Source: Bisporella sp. PMI_857
Lineage: Eukaryota > Ascomycota > Leotiomycetes > Helotiales > Helotiaceae
DNA: 14,127 bases
Direction: 5' to 3'
Assembly: GCA_021307315.1 (NCBI GenBank)
Contig: JAJSPD010000242.1
Coordinates: 1-14,127, forward strand
A program made the position numbers and the translations under genes. The first letter of the stretch is position 1, and each line of letters starts with the position of its first letter. Positions 1 through 8,976 of this stretch are shown piece by piece. The notes beneath the pieces were generated by a model. That model searched no databases and had not been told where the DNA came from. It worked only from the letters and a program-made list of their open reading frames with translations.

Positions 1-2254
1 GAAATACCTAGATGTTGTAGGAAAATTAGATTAATCAGACCTGACGTCCAAATCCATGCTTTTCAGGTGGACTTACAATGGTGACAACGGTGAGAACCTG
101 GATGTGCCTTCCAGTTCTCTGCTGGAACATCGCAGCAGCGTGATTTTCGATAATCAGATGAGCATTGAGCTGTTTTGATTAGATTCTGTATCAAGCAGAT
201 GGATGTACTTCGCCTTTGTATTCGAAGTAAGATATAGTTAGTTGACTTACACCCTGTGGGCTATCTTTGCACAATTTTTTTTCCAAGTCCTTTAGCTTCG
301 GAAGAAGGGCGTTCAACGTCGAAACGGCTTTACTAACAGCAGCAATGGACGATTTGAGCCATTGTGAGGAGGTTGAAGGTTCATCATCATCCTGGAAGAA
401 CCCAATTTCGTTTCGCCAGAATTCGTCCCAAGCCCCGACCGTGTCAGAGAGACGGTCTATCAAATCCCTTAAAATATTCACCATTTGAGAATTCCACACG
501 CAAAGCTCCCGCACTTGTCCGATTTTGTGGTCGCTAGACGGCAGTGGAAACAGGTGATGCGTTCTGGACCTGCTTGCGTTACAGTTAATTACTATCTTCA
601 CCACTCGACATTATCACTCAGGTTTTATATCATGACATCGGAGCAAAACCCATATACTAACACATCGGTGTTGTGCGAAACAACAAAGCAGTTCCCATCA
701 CCGATCTAACCGCAAAATATCACCGACAAAGTCCTCACACCATACGTACTGTTTAACTTCCTTCTCCGCCCAGAGAAATATCCCATTCCATTCCCTCAGG
801 ACTTGGTTCATTCGAATTTCCAGTACTTTAAAAAAGTACTCCCTAGGCGTCCATATAGGCTTATCAGCATCAAGTCGGCCAGCTGCAAGAGGATCTGCTC
901 GGCCGGGCCCAGCAGACCCTCCTAGTTGGTGGTGGTAGCTGTCCACATTCTCTTTTGGCTCAAAATAGGTGTCGACAAAACCATAGGCAGTCCACACCCA
1001 ATGATCAATCCCAGTCACAGCAACCGATACCTCTGCCTCGTACAAACAGTACGCGCCATCTGTGGATGTCGATGCGTTCAATGGCCTAGACGAGGAAGGC
1101 AGCTTACGGGACCCTCTCAAAGGCTTGCCGTCCGGTCTCTGCCGAGTGTCTTTGAGCAGCTCTTTACTCACTCTCAATGCATAATATGGAATATGGAAAT
1201 CGAGAGTAAATACTAGGAATCCTTGAGGCTACGACATGAGAATTAGTATCAGTGATCGAGATGTACCATGGATGTTTGATCCACTAATACTTACAGGAAT
1301 AGTCACCCCTATGGAGGTTTTGCTCGTCAAGTGTTTGTATAGAAGATCTCTCAGAGCGGGAGCTTGGGAGCGCGATGCCGTTCTTGTAAGAACCTCAATG
1401 GTCAATGGATCTAATCCAGCAACAAAGCTAGAGGCATTAGTCAAATCGCAATTCTTAATGTGCCAGCACTATGACTTGCATCAATCTCCTCTCGGCGTCA
1501 CTCTCTACATATTCAAAGACATTGGTGGCAAGACTTTGGTACGACTCGAGTTTAAAACGCTGTGCATTGTGAGTTTCTAGAGCTCTGACGGGGATATGAG
1601 ATGTACGGTACCTTTTTTTCCAATTCCTTGTACAGCCCCTCCGAAGTCAACGGCCCCAGGTGTGGCCTACAATGTCCAGTACACTGGAAGGATCCTTGGT
1701 TCACATGAATAGTACCACAAATATTGCGGTCGTCGAGTAGTGCCACAGTCTTCTTATGCTGACTAGTTTTCGCATCCCACTTCCCGAAGTTTCCTTGCTC
1801 ATAAAAACTAGCAACTTGTTCCACTTGGTCGGGATACTGCAGGTTTTCCTCGTCTCCTGTCATGCCTGCCATGAAAAGTCTGACAATGCTTTGCCCATTA
1901 CAACCTGCAGCGTCCTTGTCACCATTCCGATTTCCGTCCATACTTTCGTTCTTACCTCTGTTCCCTTTGACTTCGTCCTCAAGCTCACTTGAGACATTAT
2001 CATCATCCTCGTCGCTTGATGCATCGACTTCATCCTCTTCTCCGTCGAACCTTGGAGTCCGCAAGAATTCAATATAAGGTTGATTTTCGGCTGGACGATC
2101 AAATATTCGCCGTCGTTTGAACTTCTCGGGCCAGTGATATCGCAAGGACTGACGATGAAATTCATCGTGCGTTTTTGCCAGCATTTCTTTAGTCAACTGC
2201 CGATAGTCATCTCTACTAGTAGGCGACAGGGTTCTCAAGTGAAGGGGTCTGAAA
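1..2254 (-). CDS. CorA-like fungal membrane protein gene, seven exons, 3' end cut by window, 5' end broken or unresolved
   Basis: I recognise a large Pezizomycotina family of unknown exact role that carries a CorA-like (Mg2+ transporter-type) membrane domain at the C terminus. Exons on the minus strand: 2254-1612, 1559-1480, 1427-1295, 1228-750, 569-251, 169-77 and 7-1; all joins keep frame. Order of marks: RYHWPEKFKRRRIF near 2140-2100; an acidic run (GEEDEVDASSDEDDD) near 2045-2000; LDDRNI and HLGPLT in the end of exon 1; DAERRLIF and LDPLTIEVL across exons 2-3; QAPALRD and KTSIGV in exon 3; FHIPYYALR, GKPLRG, YGFVDTYF and DKPIWTPREYF in exon 4; WNSQMVNILRDLID and DTVGAWDEF in exon 5; AAMFQQRTGRHIQVLT in exon 6. 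Exon 7 begins VF and should lead into the membrane helices outside the window. About 580 codons are visible. Upstream of 2205 the family-like reading FQTPSLENPVAY lies in another frame, so the start is not resolved; the acceptor-like ttatag before 2254 suggests a further 5' exon. The family name is established knowledge recalled by eye; a substrate is not shown. Confidence 0.75.
1428..1479 (-). other. GC-AG intron (52 nt) in the CorA-like gene
   Basis: Minus-strand intron with donor GCAAGT (1479-1474), branch-like TGACTAATG, and acceptor CTCTAG ending at 1428. Splicing joins ...RRL + AT|C (Ile) to FVAGLDPLT, giving the family-like DAERRLIFVAGLDPLT in frame. A GT donor four bases further in (GTCATA) would leave the wrong phase. 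GCAAGT is the typical form of the rare GC-AG intron class. Confidence 0.7.
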
Positions 2255-3244
2255 CTATAAGGTAATACGGATAGGAAAGTACTCAGAGAAGAGGCTGGCA
2301 GTAAGAGTTTGTCTTATCGGTACAATGTATTTTGGAAAGACGCGGGGCTTTCACACAGCTACCGCAGTAGAAAGGCAGCCTTTGTAAATGATATCCAGTG
2401 GTGTGAAGCACTTCATGTTGTTTGTGGGATAGACTATGACACTCTTGATCTGACATTATATGACCAGTCACTTCTCAGCGCAAGTGCTAGCGCCCAAACG
2501 ATCCCCTATGCATACCTGCATAGACCGCAAGGCAGAAGTGCAGATAAGACAAGCCCCACCCGATGCACTCCACAGAGGCACAAAGTGTCCCGGCTTTTGG
2601 CTTAACGTTATTCTTAATCTCAGCCCGTCAGTCGAATCTGAACAGACCGCGAGAAAGACTGGTACTGTACCACAACGTCGGTGAGTCGGTGAGAAAGTTC
2701 CACATGGCAGGCAGGATTGGAAAGTCAACTACTTTGGAGGACAGTAGCTCTCATTCCGACCTTTTGCAGGGTCAGCAAAGTCCACTTTGTTTACTACAAG
2801 CTGAATTCCGAGGGATGCTATTGTGCTACCTGGTTCGTGGCATACACTCGCAACGCATCCTCACTGACAAAGAGAAGGTAAAATGAGGCTGTGCCTGGGA
2901 TATTGATTTTATACCTAAAGGCGGAGTGACACGTGGTTCAGGATCGTGCATAATTTCACGAGATTCGCAACGTGGCACCTTTAAAGTGCATATTTCCATC
3001 GGAACGAAATTGTAACTTGCGATAAACAAACGACCTATGTTATTTGACAAGATGTGGGATACACGGCTCAGGTTTGAGCCTCCATGCAGATGGCCTAGCA
3101 TGGCCTTGACCATCCACGCCCAGCTGAGGTTGGAAAAAGCGAAAGAGAACTCAAGAGGGCCGTTTTAATTCGGGCTCGGCCGTGGTCTGCATGATGGGCT
3201 ACAGTCCAAACATTGTCCAAGTTGTCGGGTCAGCGGACATGCCG
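2255..3244. other. Intergenic or unresolved sequence upstream of the CorA-like gene
   Basis: No recognisable protein in any frame. The part next to 2255 (minus strand) should hold the promoter and perhaps a missing first exon; an acceptor-like ttatag ends at 2255. Short open frames at 2309-2605 and 2468-2728 (both strands) have no family-like motifs. A small perfect hairpin (GGCTCA/TGAGCC, loop ggtt) sits at 3065-3080. Nothing else is supported. Confidence 0.4.
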
Positions 3245-3526
3245 TCACACATGTGTATTTTTGGCTGTAGCCTTGCAAGAGTGTTCTAAATGCGGCTCAT
3301 CGCTTCTTGGAATATTTCTCGGAGTATCGCAAGCGGCATAGTCTGGGATACCCCCAGGAACCTTCACATCTAGAAGTTGCAGAAATTGCTCCTCCGCCTC
3401 TGGTGTACCCCTGCCGGTTATATCGGGATGTAGCTTCTCCCAGCCACCTAGAAATAGGGTATAAGTGCTTGATACAGTTGTCGTGCGGCAGCCTCTAGAC
3501 AAAATGATCACAAACTTCCTTGCCAT
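3245..3526 (-). CDS. Small hypothetical open frame, possibly an exon
   Basis: An ATG near 3526 opens about 93 codons starting MARKFVIILSRG. The later part (GGWEKLHPDITGRG, then EEQFLQLLDVKVPGG) has coding-like composition. A polypyrimidine tract and acceptor-like ctatttctag stand just before the GGW codons, so it could be the last exon of an otherwise lost gene. No family is recognised and no partner exon was found upstream to 3840. It may be chance. Confidence 0.22.
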   Translation of the reverse strand: MARKFVIILSRGCRTTTVSSTYTLFLGGWEKLHPDITGRGTPEAEEQFLQLLDVKVPGGIPDYAACDTPRNIPRSDEPHLEHSCKATAKNTHV

Positions 3527-3876
3527 TGTGTAGTGTCGTTCTACAACTGGCACTGCCCTAGGTCACACGTCTGGGACTATTCTTTAAACTGCTGCTACTC
3601 GCGATATGACGCACCTTCCAAGCCATGTGTAGTCCCCTGACCTACCTCCGTAGTCCCTGTTTAAACGAAGTTCTAGCAAGCCATAGAACATTTAGTGTAT
3701 GTGTCCATCGTCCACACAACACTTGAGACAGCGTGCTATCGTGTTCTCGTGTGAGGCCACTTAGATTTTGAGGAGAGTCGACAAATACCCAGCCTTGCAG
3801 TATAATCTTCGGCTTAGATTGCCCCATAGATGCCAGCATAAGGCAACCAGTTAGTGCTCCCCAATTTGGATTTCCA

Positions 3877-4086
3877 TCAACTTGGAAGTTTGAACAATTC
3901 GTACAATATGACGAGGATCACAGTAATTTGGCAGGGCAACTTGTATTTCACGATATCAAAAGCAAAGATCTTCGCCGAGTTAGAAACCGTTGCGAAGTGA
4001 GGCAAGCCTTTGGACCCATCTTTCGGGCATTTACCTAATTGTGATATCATGCTGGCTTTTAATAAGGTCCATGATAACACGAGCAA
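3877..4086 (-). CDS. Coding-like fragment of unknown function
   Basis: The second half reads as plausible protein (GLPHFATVSNSAKIFAFDIV, then KYKLPCQITVILVILYELF), ending at a stop just left of 3880. The hydrophobic ITVILVIL could be a short membrane segment. It starts 11 bp from the pogo-type MITE. No family is recognised and no exon partner is seen; it may be a relic or chance. Confidence 0.15.
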   Translation of the reverse strand: MLVLSWTLLKASMISQLGKCPKDGSKGLPHFATVSNSAKIFAFDIVKYKLPCQITVILVILYELFKLPS

Positions 4087-4098
4087 AGTTATATAATA

Positions 4099-4198
4099 TA
4101 GTCAAACCTCGATATATCGGAACTCGTTATATCGGAAACCTCTGTATATCGGAATACTAACGTGGAATCGGGGCTTCCGGTATATCACGGTTTGACTG
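4099..4198. mobile_element. Pogo/Tigger-type MITE, about 100 bp
   Basis: Flanked by TA on both sides (4097-4098 and 4199-4200), the target duplication of Tc1/mariner-type elements. The imperfect terminal inverted repeats match at 20 of 24 positions including the TA: left starts tagtcaaacctcg, right complement starts cagtcaaaccgtg. The CAGTCAAACC terminus is typical of pogo/Tigger-like elements. The left end has T where C is expected, a C-to-T change. Three copies of tatatcgg (4113-4120, 4128-4135, 4145-4152) lie at 15 and 17 bp spacing. It has no coding capacity, so it needs a transposase from elsewhere. Its ends differ from those of the Fot-like elements at 9063 and 10936. Confidence 0.8.
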
Positions 4199-4200
4199 TA

Positions 4201-5372
4201 ACCCGGAACTAATTTGGCAGCGGTCTCAGATTCTGAAATAGATTAAGCACACTGCTGTACAATGAGCGGCTTAGACATCTATTACCTTCGTTGATTTTCC
4301 ACTAAAACTGTCGCCAAGTATTGGACAGTCCATTGCCGAGCAGGTTCAGCTGCCTCTTTCGGTGGTCTTTCATACGTGTCAGGATCTTCGCCTCTGTTTG
4401 AATTACGAAGGTCGGAGACGCCCTACACTACTCCAAAACAATCAATGCGAAGATATGTACAGAGCATAAGAAATCCACTTGTCTCCACTTTGAGCGCGCA
4501 TATGTTTCGATCGATCTATATAGGACATCAATCCGTGCATATTCTAGCTTAAAGCGAGACAGGTGTATCCACTTTATCGCCAGTTGCTTGAAATATCTAA
4601 GGCCACTCTCCAAGACCCACTTCGCTTCTTCCTAATTGAATGCGGTACCTCCAAAGACTATATAGTACATTATGAGCAAATTAAGCAACAAGGAATATAG
4701 GATTGGCTACTTGCTTTATGCATTTTGCTCCATATTCAGCCAGACGTCAAAAGGTACTGCAGACTGCGGATGCAGAATGTAAAACAAAATACCAATGTTA
4801 GTAGAAATTATCACGTAAGAGTATTTGGCTGTATTGCCTCTTCGTTCTCTCTCCGCTATATACGCAGATAGCTACGTTGGAGGAAAACCTTTCTTTTTAG
4901 AATTATGGCAGCATTGCCGTTCGAATGTTGCGCTGCATAACCTTAATCGTCGAGACAATACAATAATACAAATGCGACTTGGATAAAAGAAATTATTTAT
5001 AGGGCGAGACAAAGATTCATAAAAAAAGCTCTGATTAAGCCATTTGTACAATACTCATTTGAAAGTTACCTGACTGTTTTGACACAAGTACATCTACTCA
5101 ACTTTAGCTAAAAGCTAAAAGAGCCGGGTCACTTAGATAGTAGACCTACATTCTCCGACTAAAGATCACTGTTCAAATTATTCTTCTGCAGCTTAATTTG
5201 CTTCCATGTAATTGACCGGGGTAATGGCGATTTGTATCCATTTTGGTAATGCCGGGCTGGTATCCATTTATGTTCTTCTCCAATTTGTAATCTTGTATTG
5301 GAAATGCGGAATAGACAACTCTCTTTATAAAAGGCTTTCAAGTCCGCAAGTAATGAATGGAAGTGGCTTTAA
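4201..5372. other. Long AT-rich region with one coding-like fragment only
   Basis: Apart from the fragment at 4428-4631, I see no recognisable gene, RNA or repeat. The frames at 5159-5341 and 5212-5409 are short, start on chance codons and lack family-like motifs. TTTAGCTAAAAGCTAAAAGAG near 5103-5122 is a short direct repeat of no clear meaning. Confidence 0.4.
4428..4631 (-). CDS. Coding-like fragment of unknown function
   Basis: The frame is open from a TAG near 4634 (which could be part of an acceptor, aattag) and reads EEAKWVLESGLRYFKQLA, then RIDVLYRSIETYARSKW. Composition and lack of low complexity make it look like real protein sequence rather than chance. No family is recognised. No upstream exon or clear donor is found, so this is at best one exon or a gene relic. 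Confidence 0.22.
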   Translation of the reverse strand, partial: EEAKWVLESGLRYFKQLAIKWIHLSRFKLEYARIDVLYRSIETYARSKWRQVDFLCSVHIFALIVLE

Positions 5373-5621
5373 CCGACCTTTACCTTATGCCACAAGTGCA
5401 CTGGCGTAGGCGCAATCATCGGCGTTCATGAATGTGTCGACGTTTTCACTGGTGTCCCTATCCTTGTCCCCATCACATTTGACAGGAGGATGGATGAAAC
5501 ACCTTCTGTTGACTATTGCTGCAACTCTGATAGTATTTTATTGGATGCTGTGACATGTGTGGATATTGGATCAGGAACTTCCATTACTTTGCCCATTTCG
5601 CTTTTCACTCCCGCTAAGTAG
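5373..5621 (+). CDS. Coding-like, cysteine-bearing hypothetical fragment
   Basis: The frame is open from just after the TAA at 5370 to the TAG at 5619-5621, about 82 codons, with no ATG near its start. It reads GVGAIIGVHECVDVFTG, then VDYCCNSDSILLDAVTC, then SGTSITLPISLFTPAK and stop. The Cys pattern (C, CC, C) and Thr/Ser/Pro-rich end could fit a small secreted protein whose 5' exon and signal peptide lie upstream, but I recognise no family and find no signal peptide. An overlapping frame at 5430-5550 (VSTFSLVSLSLS) is its shadow. It may be an exon of a live gene or a relic. Confidence 0.3.
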   Translation, partial: PTFTLCHKCTGVGAIIGVHECVDVFTGVPILVPITFDRRMDETPSVDYCCNSDSILLDAVTCVDIGSGTSITLPISLFTPAK

Positions 5622-6533
5622 ATGGTTGAAAGGGTGGAAGTGATACTTTGGATAGCGCACCACAATGGGTTGAAGGTCTGCTAGTGGAGCACGATGGCCG
5701 TTTTTGGATTTTCGCGTTTTGTCAATTGTTGATGATTGCTTTGAAATATTTGGGTGTAAACGCTTTGTCGCCTCCTAAGAATATTTACTTACAACTTTCG
5801 TTTTAGAAGCATATGGAAGGTGCAATAGTTTATAATAGGATTTAGTTATTTTTTCGAACTATGAACGCATTGTGTTTCATCTACATACTGGCCATTTCTG
5901 TCAAAAACATTGCTGGTTTCGCTTCACTCGCTCAATAAAAGAGCGATACAAGCTGAATCTTCAACTGAGGATATCTAAGAGTTCTCCCGTAAAAAAGCTC
6001 AAAATCTCGAGCTTCTCCAAGTAGAGGATATGTAATATGCAATGCTGAGTAATCTAGCACCGAAGTAGCAGTATTACACTATCCCTTAATTTCTCGCTAA
6101 ATAAACCACGTGATGTATTTTGTGGTCAAAGCGATTCGAAAGATAGCATCTAGAGAAAGAAAAAAGAGGTAAGTCGTAAGCATGTGGAAAGTGAAGATAG
6201 AGTATACACTAAAGCTGTGGTCCTACCTACTGGAATTGACTTATCTTGGTTGATGAAAGCGGTTGAAAATACCAACAGAAATGTGGATCTCGACAAGTGA
6301 AGGCAAATTAATAGATTTCCCTCTTGCACTAACGAACAAAACACTTACAGTAATAGTTCAGAATCAAAGCGAATATATCAGTGTGTCAAAAGCAATACAT
6401 GACCAACAAGCAGACCAAAAGCGTGAAGTGTTTTATTCAATCGCAATATAAAGGAATCGGTGCAAAGCCAAGTCAATCTCGGAATATTTCTTCCAAGATG
6501 GCAAAATAAGTAAACTAGAATGCTAAAGAAGAA
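5622..6533. other. AT-rich region without recognisable genes
   Basis: Short frames at 6150-6344 (minus) and 6263-6451 (plus) overlap each other and show no motifs. A CACGTG E-box-like palindrome lies at 6108-6113, and a perfect 6-bp hairpin enclosing AATAAAA lies at 5928-5946. Neither is tied to a gene. Nothing else is supported. Confidence 0.4.
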
Positions 6534-7336
6534 CTAAAGGTCTATGCTCACGTGTATATCACGATGAGGCCAGTAAAGTGGATCACCACCGCTGGAAATA
6601 ATAGTCAATACCCCTGTTTCTCGCTCATATTTCATCGAAAACTTAGATTCTTGGTAGTCCATACCCTGGATTTCGAGCCTCACCTCGAGATATTCCAGCT
6701 GCGGCAATCTTTCCTTAGATACGTCGAAGAGCTCATATAATCTGAGGAGATGTCTAGTCAGCGTCCTTGGCTGCCACCCCCCAGTTTGCCAAAAAACCGA
6801 GACACCATTCCAACAAAATGCTCTACCGCTTCAAACTTTCCCATATCAACAGTTAGTGTTGTTGGTTGAGGGAATAAAAGCCCAAGAGTTTCTGCCTCAC
6901 GCGACCACTCTAAATTCCTTAGCAAAACTGGCTGAGCATCCTTGGTAGGTGGTTCGAGCGGCCATAGAGGAGTTGTTTTGTATTCAAACCGTACGTGCGG
7001 TACTAACGGCTGACAGAATTCAGCGACACAGATGCGCGTCTCATAGCTGACAGCAGAGATAGGAAGACAGTCAACAAGGGTTTCGAAATCGTTTTCCTCA
7101 AGGTGCAGCTTCAGTCAACCGTAAGGGTCCAGGATACAGACTCGTAAAGCTAGTTTGGGTTTCCCTAAAATGCCACCAACAAGCGCCTGCCGTCGTCTTT
7201 CAGCCCAAGAATTTTCAAACCAAGACGGAAGACTATTTGCAATGTCCTGAATGTGAATCGCGATAGCGTACTCCCAGATTTTACATCGCAACTCAAAAGC
7301 AAGCTCTGGGAATCGATGAAATGAATTTAGCGACAT
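6534..7336 (-). pseudogene. 2EXR-domain protein gene with one in-frame stop and one frameshift
   Basis: ATG at 7336 opens SLNSFHRFPELAFELRCKIW, the typical start of fungal 2EXR-domain proteins (FxxFPxLPxELRxxIWxxA), a large family of unknown biochemical role. A TGA at 7117-7115 follows LDPYG; the same frame then continues as coherent protein (LVDCLPISAVSYETRI, RFEYKTTPLWPLEPP, VDMGKFEAVEHFVGMV) to 6758. At the G6 run near 6785 the coding signal moves to another frame (WQPRTLTRHLLRLYELFDV, RLPQLEYLEVRLEI, GGDPLYWPHRD), which ends at TAG 6536-6534. One missing G in the run would restore frame. Total about 267 codons, a usual size for the family. No intron is needed. Whether the TGA and the G-run gap are real or assembly errors decides if this is a pseudogene. 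Confidence 0.72.
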
Positions 7337-8478
7337 AATTGACTAGGTAGGTACGTAGATAGAGATTTGGGGAAGTGCGAAAAAGCAAGTTTAATGTTCG
7401 AGGTGCGCCAAGAAAAGGAGGGAGTTTGGCGCTGGTCTTGGCACTGTATATAAGGTAGTGAATCCTTGGAGTGTGAACAGACAATGATTTGGAGGATTTT
7501 TGACAGAGTATAAGTTATTTTGACAGAGGAAAAAGATTTAGGAGGAATGTGACTTAAGAGAGGACAGGAGTCTGTTTACTGCGCTAAGGATTCCTTTTAT
7601 AGCCACAAGTTGTAATCTATTTAAACGTAGTACTCGCATTTATCCAAGTATCTTTCTCCCTTCCTCATTCGGCTAACCTTTGAGAATACACAACTGCGGA
7701 CTATGGGCTGCGGATTGGGAGTTCACAACTAGATATCAACGACTGCGAAAGAAGATCGACGTGCTAAAAGCTTAATTATGTTGATCCCTGGCGTATTGTG
7801 GATCATGATATCATGAAAAGCGGGTAATCCATCCTATATTTAAAGGGACCGATGCGGCTCTTGATTTGGGAGCCAGGATTCGAAATAATCTAGGGGCTTT
7901 AGCAACAATCAAATCTTGTATTACTTTGCTATAAACTTGGGAATGGGACAGCGTTAAATTAACGATAAAGCTAAAATTGTGTTGTATTCAATGGAACTCT
8001 GCTAAGCTGTTAGACGGACATAGGCACTTAAAGCCGACATTCAAAATGCACAAAATTTCAAACACTGATTTTGGAGAACAAGGGCTGATGCTTTTGCGAC
8101 ATGCAACAAAATTTCGTTTCGGAAAAACGAGTAATTATCCCGCTAGGCCCGCAGTTAGTAAGTCTGCTTTGACAAACATCTGCTTCTGCAAAATATGCTT
8201 TAACGTAACAGAGCCCGGAGAGCCGGAAGAGTTTATGCAGACTTTCAAAACTCCAGGAAACTCCAGCACTTTAACGCGCTGTACTGTATATAAGCCAGAA
8301 TGATCTTTTTAATGATAAGAGCTTTATTCTTAAAATTCTCTGGTTACTTAAATATAAGTTATTTAGCTAGTTTTGTGACATTTTTACCTTTATGCGAAGG
8401 ACTGTTTAGTCTATTCTAATATACCGTATTAACCAACATACTTTACGCCATTTATAGAGCCAAAAGCAGGGCTACGCC
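7337..8478. other. Upstream region of the 2EXR gene and further non-coding sequence
   Basis: The part 7337-7600 should hold the 5' region of the 2EXR gene; a TATATA-like motif occurs at 7446-7451 (plus strand). The palindrome catgatatcatg lies at 7804-7815. Beyond the weak frame at 7935-8303, I see no recognisable gene. 8310-8460 is plain AT-rich sequence. Confidence 0.4.
7935..8303 (+). CDS. Hypothetical open frame, unknown
   Basis: The frame is open from after a TAA at 7932 to the TGA at 8301-8303, about 122 codons; the first ATG is near 8046, leaving about 85 codons. It contains a Cys cluster, CFCKICF, near 8190-8210. No family is recognised and the composition is not strikingly protein-like. 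It could be a chance frame or an exon. Confidence 0.15.
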   Translation, partial: TWEWDSVKLTIKLKLCCIQWNSAKLLDGHRHLKPTFKMHKISNTDFGEQGLMLLRHATKFRFGKTSNYPARPAVSKSALTNICFCKICFNVTEPGEPEEFMQTFKTPGNSSTLTRCTVYKPE

Positions 8479-8572
8479 TTTTTTTTTTTGCTCAAGTTCT
8501 GTGTATCAATTTGAACCCTCGGATTTGTAACGATCGCAATAAGAGTAAGTTCTACCGCTACGCCAACGGGCC
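8479..8572 (-). repeat. tRNA-derived SINE-like repeat with A box, B box and A-tail
   Basis: On the minus strand, TGGCGTAGCGG (8565-8555) fits the RNA polymerase III A box, and GGTTCAAATTG (8517-8507) fits a slightly decayed B box. Their starts are 48 nt apart, close to tRNA spacing. The sequence between them does not fold as a tRNA with a paired acceptor, so a functional tRNA gene is unlikely. A run of 11 A (8489-8479) follows about 17 nt after the B box, as in retroposed SINEs. No clear target duplication was found. Fungal SINEs with this layout are known; the family is not named here. Confidence 0.5.
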
Positions 8573-8584
8573 AAAAAGGCACTT

Positions 8585-8605
8585 GAATTGACTGGGAGTC
8601 AATTC
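8585..8605. repeat. Perfect 9-bp inverted repeat with 3-nt loop
   Basis: GAATTGACT-GGG-AGTCAATTC lies just outside the start of the SINE-like repeat. It could be chance, part of an older element end, or a footprint. No function is claimed. Confidence 0.5.
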
Positions 8606-8745
8606 CTTACTCTCCTATATATACGTCGCGTGCGATACGTGACAGGATTGCTGTATAATGCAAGGCGCGGAGTAGAACTTTATATTCTTCTAGATACTTA
8701 AACGTGTTGTTATTATGGCCGTTGTCGCTGTTATGCTGCTTACCT

Positions 8746-8790
8746 GAGCTATTTGAGCAACCTGAGCAGCCCCTAAGCATCCTGAGCAAT
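8746..8790 (+). repeat. Degenerate short tandem repeat (gagca-type units)
   Basis: Five imperfect units follow each other with a period of about 8-11 bp: gagctattt, gagcaacct, gagcagcccct, aagcatcct, gagcaatg. The units share (g/a)agcA followed by a pyrimidine-rich part. The region has no protein-coding signal. Confidence 0.45.
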
Positions 8791-8867
8791 GTGACAGTCC
8801 TGGCGTACCGTCACTATGTTGCGCGTAATGTAATTACTATATATTGTGAAAGAGCATTGTATATAGA

Positions 8868-8976
8868 TGTCAGGTGCCGTACTGGTATATGTAATAGGAT
8901 AAGCTATTTAGCAGGCGACGTCGGATATTGTACCTTTCTGGTGCAGTGATAAAGCTTACCAACCTGGCATCTGACA
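8868..8976. mobile_element. Possible 109-bp TG...CA element (solo LTR or MITE remnant)
   Basis: The ends form an imperfect inverted repeat: tgtcaggtgcc at 8868 faces the complement tgtcagatgcc at 8976, with 15 of 20 matches over the outer bases. TG...CA ends suit an LTR. No target duplication is visible, so this stays weak. Alternatives are a small MITE or chance. Confidence 0.25.

Noticed and set aside
267..488. Plus-strand open frame
   Set aside because: Shadow of exon 5 of the minus-strand CorA-like gene.
1756..2077. Plus-strand frames rich in Ser (SSSSLETLSSSSS)
   Set aside because: Antisense of the acidic exon 1; the Ser runs mirror Asp/Glu codons.
2283..2471. Minus-strand frame as a possible first exon of the CorA-like gene
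   Set aside because: No family-like residues and no convincing donor in the right phase to reach the acceptor at 2255.
3065..3080. Perfect hairpin GGCTCA-ggtt-TGAGCC
   Set aside because: Six-bp stems occur by chance in a window of this size, and no gene is linked to it.
5928..5946. Hairpin TCGCTC-aataaaa-GAGCGA, as a terminator or polyadenylation site
   Set aside because: No supported gene ends next to it, and eukaryotic genes do not use such hairpins.
7804..7815. Palindrome catgatatcatg
   Set aside because: Isolated, AT-rich and without context; likely chance.
8507..8572. Functional tRNA gene on the minus strand
   Set aside because: The A and B boxes are present, but the acceptor and anticodon arms do not pair, and an A-tail follows; a SINE-like repeat fits better.
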